The notes: generated from the sequence alone by a model not told the origin. A stretch of 64,000 nucleotides of DNA from Macrosoma leucophasiata (GCA_036365455.1 JAWQUS010000001.1:22795001-22859000), one strand, 5' to 3'; shown: positions 51,301 to 54,871, numbered from the stretch's first letter. Program-made: numbers and translations.

Positions 51301-54300
51301 AATAATTTTGTTAAATTCTACGCGGATAAAGTCGCGAGCACAGCTAGTTTAAATTAAATACGTTTATGTAAACCGCATTCAACTCTGTTTAAAAGTTTCG
51401 AAGGAGTGCTTGGAGTAAAATTTCAATTGAAAAGAACTTTCTTTCCCTCAACCGATTTTGACGGAACAAAGTTTTGACTGTGAAAACCGCGTAACCTGTA
51501 AAAACAAAAATTGTAAAAACTGATTTTTTTTTGGTTTCTGTTACTCTTTTTTTAATCGCCCCCTATCACATTTTTGGAAAAATATTTAATGTACAGGCAC
51601 CGATCTTTACTGACCTATTATAATATAAAAAAACGACACTGTAATATAAGTACAACTATTGGTACTAGAGGAAAGTAGATTAGGTTATGCGTTGGTGTCT
51701 AAGCTTTCGAGCTCCATTACGAATTTATGATCATCATATTAATTTAAATATCAATTGTTTTTTAGGTGGACAATCCTATTCTCGGTCTGGAGGCAGCTTC
51801 AGTTCATCATCAGAGCGACGACGGGAAAGCACCAGGAGGCGACGACAAGATGAGGTGTGTTTTAAAATCTTAATATATATAAATCTCGTGTCACAATGTT
51901 TGTCCTCAATGGACTTCTAAACCACTTAACCGATTATAATAAAATTCGCACACCATCTGTAGTTCGATCCAACTTGAGAGATAGGATAGCTTACATTACG
52001 CTATGACTAATAGGAGCCGGGGCGGGCCGCTAGTATTTTTATAAAAATGTATATTAAAACTAGCTGGCCCGGCGAACTTTGCATCGCTTTAAAGTCAAGA
52101 TTAAAAATACACTATAGTTTTAGTGAAAGTAACAAACAGCAATTGATTTTTTAATATTACCTGGCTTGTCCAATTTCGGTAATACATCAATGACACTTAT
52201 TAAAAATAGAAGATAGAAGAACCTTCTCCTAATAATAAGAAATACAACAAAAAAAGACTTTGTGAAATCGGTAAAGCCATTCACGCGTGATGCCGTGACC
52301 AAGGAAAACGGGTTGCATTTTTATATATATAGATATTTATCAACAGTTCTTTTAAACGACAGAAATCATCAGTTTTTACAGGACCGTACATTACCACCTG
52401 ACAGGAACACGATAGTGCTGAACACTACCATTTAGCGGCTAGTATATAAGGTAATGCGGTGGTACCTACACCCGCGTGCTCCGTCACTTGAGCTCTACTA
52501 CCGGTAGCTCTAGCTGCTCGTAATAATACAAAGTAGGTGTTCACGCAATTTTTCACATCTAATGTACTTATCGTTCTGCAGGTGGATCCTCAGCTGAAGG
52601 AGATGTTGGAGAAGTGCGAGGAGAAGTACAAGTGCGAGGTGGTGCGGTGCCGCACGCGCCGCCTGCTCAGGGGGCAGGAGGTGTGGGTGGCGCTGCGCTC
52701 GCGGTTCAACGCCTCTGTGCTCAACGAGGTAGCTTTTTTTTATATTTAAGAAAAATGGAAAGAAAAATTTGACTTCAGGCGAGACTCGAACTCGCGGCCT
52801 ACTGGGAATCTAGTCCAGCCGCTCTTCCAATTGAGCTACTGAAGTCCTGCCCGATTTGTCAAATCTTTCTTTCTATTTTTCTTTAATATAAAATATATTT
52901 CACAAGCATGTGTTAATGTGAAATAATATAAAACAATTATTGAGATAGCTTTTCTCTTATTTTGAAGTTTTTTTTTTATGTTATGAAGGTGGCAAACAAG
53001 CATGCAGTTCACATTGATGTTCAGTGATGACTGCAGTCTATGGACACTTACACAAAGACCAGAGGTCAAAATGCAGATGCGTTGCCACCTCTGGGATCTT
53101 AGTTGTTTTTCTGAAAGTGAAAACTTCTTTAGCATCGGTGATTTGAAAATCGATGAAACGAAAAAGCAACAGTAAAAAGAGATAGATACATAAATTCATA
53201 AGATTTAAAGTAGATTAGAATGAGGAAGCATTGTGTGCGCATGCGTACACAAGTGCAGTACCTAACAAAAAATATTGCACATCGAGCCTACGAAAGAGAC
53301 AATCGACGAGGATGACACGGTGCGAGCTTTCATAGTTCCGATCAATGACAAAATAAGAAAAACACCGACGGTACGAAGATTTACTATGAAATATGCTTCG
53401 ATCGATTCATGTGGTGGGAGAAATCGTGGTGCGAAAAAAAACTAATCCAGTAGCATTCGCCTCGAACTTGACGTGAATGTAAACCGAAGGTGCATTCTTA
53501 AGTCGGCAGTAGACGTCAACTGACCGCCGCATCGCTACTGAATCTACCCACACGCTATCACCGTCGTCAGTACGGGCGTTTGGACCAACGTATAGAACCA
53601 GCCTTACGTGTGATACTGCAGGCCATCCAATATCTTCGCAGGATATTAAGCATATTAAGCATATTTGTTTACAGATATCCAAAGACCGAGCGGTGAAGCT
53701 GTCGACCCTGGCCACGACCCGAGTGACCCGGTTGCCGATGGTGGGGCGGCCGAGCGAGCGCACGTGGCAGACCGACGAAGCGTACACGCTCGTCACGCCG
53801 CAGCTTGAGGCCCTAGAGAGCGGTTCGATTCCCCTGTGGGCGATCGTGTTGGCCGCCGTTGTGGGTGCATTATTGCTGCTGCTGCTCATCTTCGCGCTGT
53901 ACAAAGTGAGTTCTTTTTTCGACTTGAATACGTTTTTATCCAAAGACAGGGTAGTTTAAGAAAGTGGAACAGGTGCTGATGGAACATGTGACTGGTTTCA
54001 TTCTTCTATGATAGGTCATGTTAGCTGCACGTTAGATGTTAAGTGATGACTGCAGCCTATAGACAACCACACAAAGACCAAGGCCAAAATGCAGATGCGT
54101 TACCACTCCTGAGGCCTAAGGTGTTATGCCTCTGTGCCGGAAATAACAGGGCCGTACATTACCACCTGACCGGAACACGATAGTGCTGAACAGTAAAATT
54201 AAAAAAGAAAGTATATAAGCTATCTCCACCAATCCGCATTCGAGCAACGTGGTGGAGTTAGCTCCAAGCCTCCCCCCAAAAAAGAGGAGAGACTCGTGCC

Positions 54301-54549
54301 CAGCAGTGGGACGTATAATGGGTTGCCATTTTTATTTATTATTATTATATTAGGTAATGCGGTGGTGCCTACGCCCGCGAGCTTCGTCACTGGAGCTCTA
54401 CCACCAGTAAAAAGTTAGGTTACTACTTTGACGGAAAAAAAACCACAATAATTCAAATTCTACATCCCCAGTGCGGATTCTTCAAGCGCAACCGTCCCTC
54501 GGACCACGCCGAGCGGCAGCCCCTGAACGGGCGCGACGAGCACCTCTGA
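15199..54549 (+). CDS. if: Integrin alpha subunit, alpha-PS2/inflated-like, 22 exons, 5' end missing
   Basis: This is the heavy and light chain of a cell-surface integrin alpha subunit, which pairs with a beta subunit to bind extracellular matrix. The joined exons give 1372 residues with no break. In order: propeller blades 2-7 (residues 1-337) with three DxDxDG-type loops, thigh and calf domains (338-770), a Gln/Gly/Ser/Asn-rich insertion (771-1207), RRRR at 1215-1218, a light chain, a membrane helix at about 1321-1347, then CGFFKR and the end DEHL. There is no I domain between blades 2 and 3. The signal peptide and blade 1 are absent. Assignment to PS2 rather than PS1 or PS3 rests on the tail, which resembles the Drosophila protein as I remember it, plus the cassette exon and the insertion. 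Integrin alpha is near certain; PS2 is likely. Confidence 0.93.
15388..15590 (-). mobile_element. Helitron-like repeat, 'cagctgttgcccgcgg' type
   Basis: The sequence actagctgtttcccgcggc lies at the left and tttttatattatagat at the right. Copies with the same end lie at 20588-20762, 59548-59792 and 61809-62001, which in sense finish cagctagt, a CTAG-type Helitron end. It is located in integrin intron 1. Confidence 0.45.
15949..16120. repeat. Imperfect foldback repeat
   Basis: The end tagtaacacacgtccg is repeated inverted as cggacgtgtgtaattacta at the right. The interior is GC-rich for this region and non-coding. Confidence 0.4.
16427..16672 (+). mobile_element. Helitron-like repeat, 'ctcgctaaaactcgag' type
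   Basis: It starts aatataaaaatcaattgctg, followed by ttcgttagtctcgctaaaac and gaacggctggaccgatttgg. The minus-strand copy at 59286-59521 has the same body. It resembles the Lep1 Helitron family known from Lepidoptera, from memory only. Confidence 0.5.
17372..17668 (+). mobile_element. tRNA-like SINE split by a MITE
   Basis: The left half 17372-17416 has A box ggtagctcagttggg. The right half 17636-17668 has B box ggttcaagtccc and an acceptor complement ctgaaat. The halves are separated by the 219-bp insert at 17417-17635. Confidence 0.75.
17417..17635. mobile_element. Foldback MITE, hAT-like, inside a tRNA-like SINE
   Basis: The ends cacagtataaatatga and its inverted partner (catagtacaaatatga) extend into arms of more than 70 bp that share cacactcacacaaacatgcg. 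The flanking tcccagt at 17410-17416 and 17636-17642 is a 7-bp target duplication, or 8 bp with one mismatch. Confidence 0.75.
17669..18315. other. AT-rich intron sequence with a tRNA-like remnant
   Basis: A second ggttcaagtccc near 17766 is followed by caaatgtttctttcc, a remnant of the tRNA-like repeats. The rest is AT-rich with nothing recognised. Confidence 0.4.
18317..18458. repeat. 142-bp hairpin with 54-bp arms
   Basis: The arms 18317-18370 and 18405-18458 match at all but one base. The inner part (ctccaatgcggattggtgg) matches, inverted, the 3' region of the 5S-derived SINE at 43890-43930. Confidence 0.85.
18459..18610 (+). repeat. Dispersed 'gaaggttctcaattcggc' repeat
   Basis: It contains gaaggttctcaattcggccg and gagatttctggaccgattta. 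Fragments with the same start occur at 30203-30280 and near 45350-45440. Class unknown. Confidence 0.4.
18733..18955 (+). mobile_element. Retroposon R, degraded copy
   Basis: Partial matches (ctgaatggtagttcacc, tgtgaatcttgtttgccacc) in the right order, strongly diverged. Confidence 0.5.
19056..19117 (+). CDS. if: Integrin exon 2: VCQAGFSAA segment
   Basis: Residues 43-63. The split Ser codon and [20 protein letters not shown] match the cysteine-containing outer loop of blade 2 that normally follows PCR. The acceptor is ttacag and the donor gtgag; 62 bases, phase 1 in and phase 0 out. A retroposon copy starts 18 bases after the donor, and the following intron is 16.2 kb. Confidence 0.9.
19135..19432 (+). 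mobile_element. Retroposon R next to integrin exon 2
   Basis: It starts tactggtggtagagctccag 18 bases after the exon 2 donor and runs to cataacataaaaaatg. It is near full length. Confidence 0.8.
19842..20153 (+). mobile_element. Dispersed 'agggttccgta' repeat, shortened copy
   Basis: The start tttttagggttccgtactt and right end gagtccgactcgcacttag match the 12757 copy; the middle is shorter. Confidence 0.5.
20588..20762 (-). mobile_element. Helitron-like repeat copy
   Basis: It shares agctgttgcccgcggcgtc, ccgtggaaatcggtt and gacttatttttatat with the 15388 copy. Confidence 0.45.
21110..21277 (+). mobile_element. Retroposon R, 5'-truncated
   Basis: It begins at ccctgtaatttccggcacag and ends acttccattacat plus 12 As. 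Truncation at the 5' side and a poly(A) end fit retroposition. Confidence 0.75.
21278..22797. other. No gene recognised in this part of intron 2
   Basis: A frame of about 100 codons at 22038-22349 has no recognisable domain and an AT-biased composition. Nothing here is supported as a gene. Confidence 0.4.
22798..23120 (-). mobile_element. Two overlapping Retroposon R pieces
   Basis: A short head piece (ggtggtacctacgtccgcg) lies at 22798-22848. A tail and a fuller copy run to ggaactctaccaccagtaa at 23118. The order suggests one copy inserted into or beside another. Confidence 0.6.
23490..23775. repeat. Foldback element
   Basis: The end gggcccgcaccttgtacgct near 23496 recurs inverted as gtgtacaaggtgcgggctc near 23747. 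The interior is AT-rich. Confidence 0.55.
23960..24192. repeat. Long imperfect palindrome
   Basis: The left arm (catggcaagatttgtac, aaaaaggtaca, tagaaatatta) is matched inverted by the right arm ending acttgccatg at 24190. No coding content. Confidence 0.6.
24193..25113. other. No gene recognised
   Basis: AT-rich part of intron 2 without matched repeats. Confidence 0.4.
25114..25424 (+). mobile_element. tRNA-derived SINE (family A), near full length
   Basis: The head tgcctcgttagcctagtgat and tgggttcgattcccggg gives A and B boxes. The body contains ttgggatttttcc and ggcgaatcgtgggtgtttgc, and the end ccttcggggattacaggcg is followed by a T-rich stretch. Confidence 0.85.
25475..25712 (+). mobile_element. 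Retroposon R, diverged
   Basis: It shares gcgtaggcactaccg, tatctgccgcc and gaactgcatgcttgtttacc with the family and ends in an A run. Confidence 0.65.
26361..26575 (+). pseudogene. LINE reverse-transcriptase end, second copy
   Basis: It is the same sequence as 6085-6305 (gttgcagaggcccaggaag, gatgaatgtagatgaggc, ccgggatatctggc) with small changes and frame breaks. Confidence 0.5.
26615..26715 (-). mobile_element. SINE family A fragment
   Basis: The tail end of the SINE (gaggtaggcagaggtaaatg, cggttacgttttggtcc) without a tRNA-like head. Confidence 0.6.
26993..27278 (+). mobile_element. Retroposon R, near full length
   Basis: It runs from actggtggtacagctacag to ccattacat plus eight As, with a small deletion near cgcatcttatttg. 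Confidence 0.8.
27279..28050. other. No gene recognised
   Basis: AT-rich intron sequence. Overlapping frames on both strands near 27480-27736 are AT-driven and show no domain. Confidence 0.4.
28051..28156. repeat. Two adjacent near-perfect hairpins
   Basis: Hairpin 28051-28088 has 15-bp arms (agttgaattacaggt). Hairpin 28095-28156 has 25-bp arms with one G-T pair and the palindrome aggtacct at its tip. They are 6 bases apart. Confidence 0.75.
28333..28560. repeat. Nested inverted repeats
   Basis: The outer arms share attaccggatgc and ggccgcggctgaag. Inside lie a hairpin with gcggctgaagacc arms (28370-28407) and the palindrome tatggtgtgcacaccata (28421-28438). MITE-like, no coding. Confidence 0.6.
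28890..28995. promoter_or_regulatory. CpG-rich patch in intron 2
   Basis: A GC-rich block (ggaacgcaccgtaagcggcg, gcgatacgcgcgcc) within AT-rich DNA. It could be an enhancer, but no element is certain. Confidence 0.2.
29312..29447 (+). mobile_element. SINE family A fragment
   Basis: It shares ggagatgtcaacag, cgtaaccggcgaatcgtggg and taccccttaggggat with the family; the head is missing. Confidence 0.65.
29842..30184. mobile_element. Large palindromic MITE
   Basis: The outer arms starting tgcacaattgcctagctaa are near-identical inverted copies. They continue through gaaccggggtgcgaccgcc and gacattgctattgtcgtt for about 120-130 bp, with a short unique centre. The inner gcgaccgcc motif resembles the terminus of the 11095 MITE. 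Confidence 0.8.
30900..31045. promoter_or_regulatory. CpG-rich patch with CACGTG and NRF1-like site
   Basis: CACGTG at 30914-30919, TGCGCATGCGC at 30939-30949 and ctttatatggcg near 30960 fall in a GC-rich block of about 150 bp inside intron 2. It is a possible intronic enhancer or promoter. Confidence 0.25.
31046..31893. other. No gene recognised
   Basis: AT-rich intron sequence with nothing matched. Confidence 0.4.
31894..32149. mobile_element. Tc1/mariner-like MITE with TA target duplication
   Basis: The ends TA-cagtgctcaa and ttgagtactg-TA are inverted repeats, and the interior contains gaccattttgatcaag. The copy at 46153-46566 shares ends and interior in the opposite sense. No transposase. 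Confidence 0.7.
32371..32660 (-). mobile_element. Retroposon R, full-length
   Basis: Full order on the minus strand with a T run at the left and ctctaccaccagtaag at the right. It is one of the best preserved copies. Confidence 0.85.
32959..33765 (-). mobile_element. GC-rich R1-like non-autonomous retroposon with 16-bp target duplication
   Basis: 807 bp of GC-rich DNA in AT-rich surroundings, with a poly(A) tail on the minus strand (T run 32958-32982). It is flanked by atatttgtctctatct at 32943-32958 and 33766-33781. The tail region (gcgagtctcacact-like, cgacggcgggtgccc) resembles R1-type LINE 3' ends. The interior holds two tandem units with ccgctaggcggctggggata (33445 and 33541). No reverse-transcriptase domain is present, so it needs another element to move. 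Confidence 0.75.
33782..35291. other. No gene recognised, end of intron 2
   Basis: AT-rich DNA up to the exon 3 acceptor. No matched repeats. Confidence 0.4.
35292..35340 (+). CDS. if: Integrin exon 3: [12 protein letters not shown] micro-exon
   Basis: Residues 64-79. These 49 bases encode [16 protein letters not shown], the FG-GAP signature closing blade 2. The acceptor is ttccag and the donor gtaagt; phase 0 in and phase 1 out. The direct run into the next blade shows there is no inserted I domain. Confidence 0.93.
35568..35624 (+). CDS. if: Integrin exon 4: symmetrical 57-base cassette in the ligand-binding loop
   Basis: Residues 80-98. This is a 19-codon exon with both borders in phase 1, so its removal keeps the frame and joins YWQ directly to GQLK, the usual YWQGQ of the family. 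The acceptor is tccacag and the donor gtaaac. Drosophila inflated has an alternatively spliced exon (exon 8) in this propeller loop that changes ligand affinity, and this exon sits in the same place. Alternative use is inferred from phase and position only. Confidence 0.88.
35625..37940. other. Integrin intron 4
   Basis: AT-rich with a more GC-balanced part around 37300-37700, where gcaact/agttgc motifs recur. No repeat family or extra exon was found. Confidence 0.5.
37941..38116 (+). CDS. if: Integrin exon 5: propeller blade 3
   Basis: Residues 99-157. It contains [20 protein letters not shown] followed by VPR, an FG-GAP blade without a full calcium loop. The acceptor is attctag and the donor gttagt; 176 bases, phase 1 in and phase 0 out. 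Confidence 0.95.
38511..38717 (+). CDS. if: Integrin exon 6: blade with calcium loop DIDGDGADD
   Basis: Residues 158-226; 69 whole codons. The nine-residue calcium-binding loop DIDGDGADD lies at 38601-38627, followed by VIVGAPMF. The exon ends YVIYQGKNR before a gtaaat donor. Confidence 0.96.
38812..38911 (+). CDS. if: Integrin exon 7: next propeller blade
   Basis: Residues 227-259. It encodes [18 protein letters not shown], and the last Asp of the second calcium loop is split across the next intron. The upstream intron is only 94 bases. Acceptor ttttcag, donor gtaagt, phase 1 out. Confidence 0.96.
39420..39654 (+). CDS. if: Integrin exon 8: blades 6-7, third calcium loop
   Basis: Residues 260-337. 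It starts with the Asp completing the previous loop and [10 protein letters not shown]. The third calcium loop DLDNNNYTD lies at 39584-39610, followed by LAVGAY. Acceptor attacag, donor gtaagt, phase 2 out. It ends the propeller. Confidence 0.96.
39765..39900 (-). repeat. Dispersed repeat with (agaatc)n start
   Basis: agaatcagaatcagaa then tttattcatttagagtgaca and ggcacctcttat match 63936-64000 at the window end. It is probably a LINE 3' tail on the minus strand. Confidence 0.5.
40165..40228 (+). repeat. Retroposon R 5' fragment
   Basis: tactgttggcagagctctag and gcataggaaccaccacatta match only the first 60 bp of the family. It ends about 45 bases before exon 9. Confidence 0.6.
40271..40437 (+). 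CDS. if: Integrin exon 9: start of thigh domain
   Basis: Residues 338-393. KSRPVV is the standard first strand after the propeller. Two cysteine pairs typical of the thigh domain follow ([15 protein letters not shown]). Acceptor ttcacag, donor gtaagt, phase 1 out. A truncated retroposon ends about 45 bases upstream. Confidence 0.95.
40482..40620 (+). mobile_element. Dispersed 'agggttccgta' repeat, truncated
   Basis: tttttagggttccgtacctc and the (gtcc/gtct)n run are present; the right end is missing. Confidence 0.5.
41732..41877 (+). CDS. if: Integrin exon 10: thigh domain
   Basis: Residues 394-442. It encodes [20 protein letters not shown] and a strand ending [11 protein letters not shown], a usual thigh segment. 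Acceptor cttgcag, donor gtgagt; 146 bases, phase 0 out. Confidence 0.94.
42445..42645 (-). mobile_element. tRNA-like foldback element, shortened copy
   Basis: tRNA-like part at 42460-42533 (tcgaactcgcgg, ccgctcttccaactgagc). The right outer end attaatgcgaaataatataa is kept; the second tRNA-like arm is deleted. Confidence 0.7.
42755..42948 (+). CDS. if: Integrin exon 11: [13 protein letters not shown] motif
   Basis: Residues 443-506. It carries the thigh-calf junction motif [13 protein letters not shown], diagnostic of integrin alpha chains and including the knee cysteine loop. Acceptor acgcag, donor gtaagt, phase 2 out. Confidence 0.97.
43372..43392 (+). repeat. (AC)n microsatellite
   Basis: A short pure run of acac units in integrin intron 11. 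Confidence 0.85.
43658..44024 (+). mobile_element. 5S rRNA-derived SINE with 12-bp target duplication
   Basis: The first 105 bases follow insect 5S rRNA: gatct, then cggttaagcactacgggc (A-box region), then gatgggtgaccgc (C box). The 3' part has cccagcagtgggacgtataa, a LINE-tail style shared with 54225-54345, and ends in ttatttattattat. The flanks tatacaaacatg at 43646-43657 and 44025-44036 are identical. Confidence 0.85.
44092..44200 (+). mobile_element. Retroposon R, 3'-truncated
   Basis: cactggtggaagagttccag to gtgttcagcacaatcgtg, followed at 44221 by a minus-strand copy. Confidence 0.7.
44221..44455 (-). mobile_element. Retroposon R with internal deletion
   Basis: T run, aagtggcaaacac, then directly caaccaaggtcaaaatgcag, with the middle of the tail deleted. 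The right end is ctctaccaccagtga. Confidence 0.75.
44561..44816 (+). CDS. if: Integrin exon 12: calf-1 domain
   Basis: Residues 507-592. It encodes a beta-rich calf-1 segment with [20 protein letters not shown] and a later [12 protein letters not shown]. Acceptor tttgcag, donor gtaagg, phase 0 out. Retroposon copies lie on both sides, in opposite orientations upstream. Confidence 0.95.
44834..45060 (+). mobile_element. Retroposon R filling integrin intron 12
   Basis: It occupies about 227 of the 274 bases of the intron between exons 12 and 13 and ends in an A run 30 bases before the acceptor. Confidence 0.75.
45091..45248 (+). CDS. if: Integrin exon 13: calf-1/calf-2
   Basis: Residues 593-644. 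It encodes [20 protein letters not shown] and a [11 protein letters not shown] strand. The acceptor is a tandem pair (gcag at 45090 and again at 45096), so a form lacking the first two residues, VQ, is possible. Donor gtaagt, phase 2 out. Confidence 0.95.
45441..45660 (+). mobile_element. Retroposon R, 5'-truncated and diverged
   Basis: It begins gctaaatggtagtgtttagc and ends tgcttgtttgccactttatg. Confidence 0.65.
45779..45916. mobile_element. MITE of the 11095 family, right-truncated
   Basis: aggggcccgaccgcctaact and tgctttcgtttaggtttc match the left end of that MITE. It stops at gataacgtcctaag, 46 bases before exon 14. Confidence 0.7.
45962..46137 (+). CDS. if: Integrin exon 14: calf-2
   Basis: Residues 645-703. 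[20 protein letters not shown] followed by AEIYIMWP matches the conserved calf-2 strand pattern. Acceptor ttttcag, donor gtaaga, phase 1 out. Confidence 0.96.
46153..46566. mobile_element. Tc1/mariner-like MITE carrying a second palindrome
   Basis: The ends TA-cagtactcaacaat and attgttgagtactg-TA lie at 46151 and 46568. The interior matches 31894-32149 in reverse, except for an extra palindrome at about 46235-46380 with inverted ends tatattg(t/c)aaacgggactta. Confidence 0.7.
46751..46925 (+). mobile_element. SINE family A fragment
   Basis: ttggtaatgtgcccggagat, acaggctcgccacctggg and a diverged tail end; the tRNA-like head is missing. Confidence 0.65.
47048..47298 (+). mobile_element. Retroposon R, 5'-truncated
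   Basis: It begins aggcaccgcattacctaat and ends cccattacat plus A run, 56 bases before exon 15. Confidence 0.8.
47355..47489 (+). CDS. if: Integrin exon 15: calf-2
   Basis: Residues 704-748. It encodes [20 protein letters not shown] and INPENLFV, calf-2 sequence with one cysteine. Acceptor tttcag, donor gtaagt, phase 1 out. Confidence 0.94.
47490..48184. other. Integrin intron 15
   Basis: AT-rich, with no repeat or exon recognised. Confidence 0.5.
48185..48250 (+). CDS. if: Integrin exon 16: 66-base linker exon
   Basis: Residues 749-770. This symmetrical phase 1 exon encodes [20 protein letters not shown] and leads into the low-complexity insertion. Acceptor ccatag, donor gtaagt. It could be skipped in frame, though nothing here shows that it is. 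Confidence 0.88.
48274..48552 (+). mobile_element. Retroposon R after exon 16
   Basis: tactggtggtagagtttcag to accataacataaaaaat; starts about 24 bases after the exon 16 donor. Confidence 0.8.
48588..48622. repeat. Short perfect hairpin
   Basis: 17-bp arms ttgattgtaaatagaaa around a single-base loop, between two retroposon copies. Confidence 0.75.
48645..48918 (+). mobile_element. Retroposon R, second copy in intron 16
   Basis: ttactggtggtacttggagt to actttcactac plus A run. It has the 'gttagaggctaat...aactatcatagagac' subtype middle, different from the previous copy. Confidence 0.75.
49083..49875 (+). CDS. if: Integrin exon 17: Gln/Gly/Ser/Asn-rich insertion, first part
   Basis: Residues 771-1034, the largest exon at 793 bases. 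After NYWDEH it becomes a low-complexity run of NQGG, YSQG and TYNQGG units, with 18-base DNA repeats around 49541-49630. A calf-like island ([20 protein letters not shown]) closes the exon. The frame is set by phase 1 entry and phase 2 exit, both matching the neighbours. Insertions just before the cleavage site occur in insect PS2 chains; this one looks long. Confidence 0.93.
49941..50698. repeat. 29-bp inverted repeat bracketing a LINE piece
   Basis: tatagatttagaaat(t/g)tatcggg... at 49941-49969 is matched inverted at 50670-50698 with one mismatch. The LINE 3' end at 49976-50560 lies between the arms. Confidence 0.75.
49976..50560 (-). pseudogene. LINE 3' end with reverse-transcriptase C-terminus (CR1/jockey-like)
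   Basis: The minus-strand frame 50518-50033 encodes about 160 residues: [20 protein letters not shown], later [20 protein letters not shown], and [12 protein letters not shown] near the end. This is the typical tail of lepidopteran CR1/jockey-type proteins. A T run at 49974-49983 is the poly(A) end. It is 5'-truncated, with no catalytic motif. Confidence 0.85.
50755..51224 (+). CDS. if: Integrin exon 18: Gln/Gly-rich insertion, second part
   Basis: Residues 1035-1191. It starts RYLENRGG, then [20 protein letters not shown] repeats, including a 21-base unit repeated near 50860-50900. An acidic patch ([16 protein letters not shown]) and a KYGIADVTG strand follow, then more Gly/Ser. Acceptor tttcag, donor gtaaga, phase 1 out. 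Confidence 0.93.
51674..51722 (-). repeat. Retroposon R 5' fragment
   Basis: gattaggttatgcgttggtg and cgagctccatta match the inverted head of the family. Confidence 0.4.
51766..51854 (+). CDS. if: Integrin exon 19: furin-type cleavage site
   Basis: Residues 1192-1221. A Ser-rich run leads to ERRREST and then RRRR (51834-51845) followed by QDE. Cleavage after Arg1218 would separate heavy and light chains, as in other cleaved integrin alpha chains. Acceptor ttttag, donor gtgtgt (weak). A Helitron-like insert starts within about 20 bases of the donor. Confidence 0.93.
51871..52033 (+). mobile_element. Helitron-like repeat after exon 19
   Basis: It starts tcttaatatatataaatctc and ends ggcgggccgctagt. 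The TC start and CTAG-type end fit a small non-autonomous Helitron. Confidence 0.45.
52058..52332 (-). mobile_element. Helitron-like repeat
   Basis: Left aaaactagctggcccggcga and right gcatttttatatatatagat give, in sense, a TCTATATATATAAAAA start and a CTAG-type end. Confidence 0.5.
52380..52506 (-). mobile_element. Retroposon R 5' part
   Basis: aggaccgtacattaccacct to gagctctactaccggta; the 3' half is missing. Confidence 0.7.
52582..52728 (+). CDS. if: Integrin exon 20: light-chain calf-2 segment
   Basis: Residues 1222-1270; 49 whole codons. It encodes [20 protein letters not shown], then [20 protein letters not shown], the cysteine-bearing strand after the cleavage site. Acceptor ctgcag, donor gtagct. 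A tRNA-like foldback element lies directly downstream. Confidence 0.95.
52745..52945 (-). mobile_element. tRNA-like foldback element after exon 20
   Basis: tRNA-like part at 52770-52843 (tcgaactcgcggcctactgg, ccgctcttccaattgagc). The right arm caagcatgtgttaatgtgaa is kept; the second tRNA-like arm is deleted. Confidence 0.75.
52971..53112 (-). mobile_element. Retroposon R 3' part
   Basis: T run, ggtggcaaacaagcatgcag to gttgccacctctgggatctt; the 5' half is missing. Confidence 0.75.
53675..53905 (+). CDS. if: Integrin exon 21: membrane-proximal stalk and transmembrane helix
   Basis: Residues 1271-1347. The stalk ends LESGSIPLW and is followed by a helix of about 24 hydrophobic residues ([20 protein letters not shown]) and YK. 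Acceptor tttacag, donor gtgagt, phase 0 out. Confidence 0.97.
54018..54408 (-). mobile_element. Retroposon R interrupted by a SINE/LINE tail
   Basis: 3' part 54018-54198, insert 54201-54349, head 54350-54408 (taatgcggtggtgcctacgc to ctaccaccagtaa). It lies just before exon 22. Confidence 0.7.
54225..54345 (+). repeat. 3' tail of the 5S-derived SINE or its LINE partner
   Basis: caccaatccgcattcgagca and cccagcagtgggacgtataa match 43910-44010, ending in ttatttattattatta. The 5S-like head is absent. Confidence 0.7.
54472..54549 (+). CDS. if: Integrin exon 22: cytoplasmic tail with GFFKR
   Basis: Residues 1348-1372 plus [12 protein letters not shown] is the membrane-proximal alpha-tail motif that clasps the beta tail. 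The rest ([12 protein letters not shown]) resembles the tail of Drosophila alpha-PS2 as remembered, which argues that this TGA is the normal stop. The frame remains open past the stop to 54678. Confidence 0.97.
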   Translation, partial: CGFFKRNRPSDHAERQPLNGRDEHL

Positions 54550-54678
54550 TATCCGCCTGCGCGCGGCCCCGACCCCGGCCCCGCCTCTGACGTCACCCCC
54601 ACCGACGTCACCAGCTCCTCAACCGACGCGGCCTCCGACGTCACCAGCCACGACTCCACCAGCATGGACCGCTACTGA
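54550..54678 (+). other. Possible stop-codon-readthrough extension of the integrin tail
   Basis: Directly after the TGA at 54547-54549, the same frame continues for 42 codons to a second TGA at 54676-54678. By my count 38 of the 42 codons end in G or C, like the coding exons and unlike the AT-rich sequence after it. The encoded peptide is rich in Ser, Thr and Asp, with DVT three times, and ends SMDRY. The base after the stop is T, not the C most favoured for readthrough. It may instead be GC-rich 3' UTR. Confidence 0.45.
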
Positions 54679-54865
54679 CACCGCCGGCTCGTCGTCTTTA
54701 AGTTCTAATGTTCGCTAAATCAAACGAGATAAACGAGTCTAATTTAGTGTCGTCTCGCTCGCGCAATTTCACTGTTTGCACACGTACAAGATGAGAAACA
54801 CTTTGATATGTTTTCGTCTTTATTTTGATGTTTATTTTCTTTATGATCTCTATCTCGGACTTGTG

Positions 54866-54871
54866 AATAAA
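54866..54871 (+). promoter_or_regulatory. Polyadenylation signal AATAAA, first after the integrin stop
   Basis: A canonical AATAAA lies 317 bases after the TGA, in ttgtgaataaaatac. It would give a short 3' UTR. Three further copies downstream could give longer ones. Confidence 0.5.
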
